Origin: Candidatus Dadabacteria bacterium
Lineage (GTDB): Bacteria; Desulfobacterota_D; UBA1144; Nemesobacterales; CSP1-2
DNA length: 7,241 bases
Direction of reading: 5' to 3'
Assembly: GCA_022615255.1 (NCBI GenBank)
Contig: JAKEHC010000081.1
Coordinates: 1-7,241 of the forward strand
Made by a program: the position numbers and the translations under genes. Below the pieces are notes generated by a model. That model did no database searches. It was not told where the DNA came from and saw only the letters and a list, made by a program, of their open reading frames with translations. This document shows positions 5,645 to 7,241 of this stretch, in pieces (within the stretch, counting starts at the first letter, position 1; each line of letters opens with the position of its first letter).

Positions 5645-6913
5645 ATGATTATAAGCCGTAGAAAGTTTGTTAATTCCATCGGAATAGCAAGTGGAGCAGT
5701 CTTGCTAGCACATTTTTCCTGCGCAAAGAGACCTGTAGGACCGGTCATTTACCCAGAAGACTGGGAGCGAGTTAGAAGGCAGTTTGACCTTGATTGGGAC
5801 TATGTGCACATGTCTTGTTTTCACTTAGCTTCTCATCCAAAACCTGTAAAGCAGGCAATTGAAAGGCACAGGGAAGGTTTAGATGAAAACCCTCTTCGTT
5901 ATTATCGTGAGAATGCTGGAGTATGCGAAAAAAGGGTAAGGCTTGCTGCAGCTTCATATCTTAACACTGATTATTCTCAGATTGCCTTAACAGACAGTAC
6001 CACAATGGGGCTGGGTCTTATATATACAGGGGTAAAGGTCAGAGGCGATCAAGAGATCCTAACGACTGAACACGAGTACTATTCTACCCTGGAGTCTCTC
6101 AATTTGAGATCGCTCAGGACTGGTGCAGAATTACGAAAAATACGACTGCACAACGGAAGCTTTAATACATCTATAGACGAGATAGTGGACAATATTTACA
6201 GTTCAATCAACCCCAGGACAAGGGTTGTTGCCCTTACCTGGGTTCATTCCAGCACTGGGCTTAAGATACCTGTTAGAGAGATTGGAGAGATAATATCAAA
6301 CACCAATAAGTCTAGAGTAGATGATGATAGAATCCTACTTTGTATAGATGGTGTTCACGGATTAGGGGTTGAGAATATAAATATAGAGGAGCTTGGGTGC
6401 GACTTTTTCTCAGCCGGCACGCATAAATGGATGTTTGGACCGAGAGGGACTGGAATACTATGGGGAAGAGATGATGCTTGGAATAACGTAGTTGCTACGA
6501 TCCCAACATTTTCGGGAAGTGGCACAGCCGGTCAAACAATGACCCCCGGAGGTTTTCATTCATTCGAGCATCGTTGGGCGCTGAACGAAGCTTTCGATTT
6601 CCATAGCAGTATTGGCAAGGAGCAAGTCGAGAAGCGCATCCATCAACTCAACACTCAGCTTAAAGAGGGACTTAGAAACATGAGAAACGTTAATTTACAC
6701 ACGCCCATGCCAGAAGAATTATCCGCAGGCATCGTTTGTTTTGAAGTGAATGGGTTCACTCCAAATGAGGTGGTGAAACGACTGGAGGATAGATATATTA
6801 TCGCAACCACAACCCCCCGCACGTATAAGGAAAGATATGTTAGATTAGCCCCGGGCTTATTGAATAATCCTTCAGAAGTCGAAAGAACCTTGGCTGTAAT
6901 AAGAGAATTGTGA
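5645..6913 (+). CDS. Tat-exported class V aminotransferase-family PLP enzyme
   Basis: A 422-residue fold-type I PLP enzyme of the class V aminotransferase group (cysteine desulfurase / isopenicillin N epimerase-like). PLP residues: Thr119-Thr120 in the phosphate-binding DSTT, His143 in EHEYYS, Asp235 and His238 in IDGVHGLG, and the Schiff-base Lys261 in GTHKW. VRLAP with Arg400 is the substrate carboxylate site. The N-terminus carries a twin-arginine signal: SRRKFV at 4-9, a hydrophobic stretch at 11-22, then FSCAK at 24-28. Cleavage may follow Ala27, or Cys26 may be lipidated, though His at -3 is a poor lipobox. Tat export of a folded, cofactor-loaded enzyme is consistent. Start: AGGGAG (5633-5638) precedes ATG 5645 by six bases, which is better than ATG 5630, which has no site. 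No sulfur-relay Cys loop typical of desulfurases is evident near the C-terminus. The substrate is unknown. Confidence 0.88.
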   Translation: MIISRRKFVNSIGIASGAVLLAHFSCAKRPVGPVIYPEDWERVRRQFDLDWDYVHMSCFHLASHPKPVKQAIERHREGLDENPLRYYRENAGVCEKRVRLAAASYLNTDYSQIALTDSTTMGLGLIYTGVKVRGDQEILTTEHEYYSTLESLNLRSLRTGAELRKIRLHNGSFNTSIDEIVDNIYSSINPRTRVVALTWVHSSTGLKIPVREIGEIISNTNKSRVDDDRILLCIDGVHGLGVENINIEELGCDFFSAGTHKWMFGPRGTGILWGRDDAWNNVVATIPTFSGSGTAGQTMTPGGFHSFEHRWALNEAFDFHSSIGKEQVEKRIHQLNTQLKEGLRNMRNVNLHTPMPEELSAGIVCFEVNGFTPNEVVKRLEDRYIIATTTPRTYKERYVRLAPGLLNNPSEVERTLAVIREL

Positions 6914-7053
6914 GAAAGTAGCTGATCCACTCTCCGATGCTTGATTTTTATTAAAAAAATTACGGTAAAAATGGTGGAGCAACCCTTTTCATTTGATTTG
7001 AAATAAAGTCAGGAATGCGACCTACTGATATTGGATGATGAATGATAAAATTG
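6914..7053. other. Non-coding stretch after the aminotransferase
   Basis: These 140 bases are AT-rich and hold no supported gene. Directly after the stop there is a TGATTTTTATT run with only a three-pair AGC/GCT stem before it, so a rho-independent terminator for the aminotransferase is not convincing. An AT-only imperfect inverted repeat (ATTTTT ... AAAAAAT) lies near 6942-6960. A 12-codon ATG frame at 6971-7006 has no ribosome site. Confidence 0.5.
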
Positions 7054-7085
7054 AAAAATCGAATGGCATGATCCCATGCCATTCG
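7054..7085 (-). terminator. Rho-independent terminator for a leftward transcript
   Basis: CGAATGGCATG (7060-7070) pairs perfectly over 11 bases with CATGCCATTCG (7075-7085) around an ATCC loop. Read leftward, the stem is followed by ATTTTTC (7059-7053), the uridine run of an intrinsic terminator. Read rightward, it is followed by TTAGGG, so it terminates in one direction only. It implies a transcript coming in from the right of the window. Confidence 0.72.
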
Positions 7086-7241
7086 TTAGGGAAAAGTTTT
7101 ACCTATTGACATCCGAGGCCTTATAAGTGTTATGTGGGTGAGCACGGCGTAGTCAAGTGGTGTCTGCTTCTACCCCACTGCCGTCATTGACGGGAGCGTG
7201 GACTCATGCGCTCAAGCCATGCTGTGAGCCTTGATCTTTCG
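7086..7241. other. G+C-rich structured or decayed element of unknown nature
   Basis: The last 101 bases are 58/101 G or C, well above the rest of the window. Stops occur in every frame on both strands, so no intact gene is present. Stems are possible: CCGTC/GACGG around ATT (7181-7193) nested inside CCAC/GTGG (7175-7201), GTGGG (7134-7138) with CCCAC (7174-7178), and GCTCA/TGAGC (7210-7229). Directly left lies a leftward terminator, so the stretch may be the 3' part of a minus-strand structured RNA, or the remains of a transposase gene. It matches no RNA family I can name, and the element continues past the window edge. Confidence 0.35.

Noticed and set aside
6971..7006. Eleven-residue frame beginning MVEQPFSFDL
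   Set aside because: No ribosome site and far too short to judge.
7081..7090. GTTAGG at the terminator edge as an integron attC core
   Set aside because: No matching inverse core (RYYYAAC) and no cassette structure; the hairpin is explained as a terminator.
7172..7202. Cobalamin-riboswitch-like CCACTG ... GGGAG arrangement
   Set aside because: Only this short piece resembles the B12 riboswitch core. The upstream GGTGAAAATCC-type segment and the downstream receptor for it are missing.

Overview
The window reads as ordinary chromosome of a Gram-negative (diderm) bacterium of moderate to low G+C, roughly 40% by eye. The diderm reading rests on a family 9 (heptosyltransferase-type) glycosyltransferase, a canonical lipoprotein with non-Asp residues after the lipidated Cys, a second small probable lipoprotein and a Tat-type signal. 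Ribosome binding sites are strong AAGGAGG/GGAGG types and promoters look sigma70-like. No marker here fixes the phylum. An uncultured deltaproteobacterium-like or candidate-phylum lineage would fit, but that is a guess.

Layout, left to right. Bases 2-346 (+) are the 3' end of a biotin-protein ligase gene (birA) that starts before the window. Bases 486-902 (+) encode a compact VOC-fold metalloprotein. A run of minus-strand genes follows, read from right to left: a DUF4410-like outer-membrane lipoprotein (3291-2746), an exported TPR protein (2699-1668), a 48-residue lipoprotein-like gene (1610-1464) with a perfect GGAGG site, and an unrecognised small cytoplasmic protein (1347 or 1329 down to 1009). 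The first three look like one envelope-protein transcription unit. From a shared divergent promoter region (3292-3431) a GT9 glycosyltransferase runs right (3432-4571). It converges on a nitroreductase-family flavoprotein (5503-4619). That gene has a near-consensus promoter, which rules out the longer start. Divergent from it is a class V PLP-dependent aminotransferase with a twin-arginine signal (5645-6913).

The last 328 bases (6914-7241) hold no intact gene. They contain a strong hairpin terminator pointing left (7054-7085) and then a stretch of about 57% G+C, with stops in all six frames and several potential stems. This is either the 3' part of a structured RNA or a decayed mobile element entering from the right.

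No defence system, CRISPR array, tRNA or rRNA is visible. The genes do not form one pathway. The most coherent theme is the cell envelope: lipoproteins, the exported TPR protein, LPS-type glycosyl transfer and the exported PLP enzyme. The features most worth following up are the Tat-signalled aminotransferase, the three-gene lipoprotein/TPR cluster with its previously unlisted small gene, and the G+C-rich right edge.
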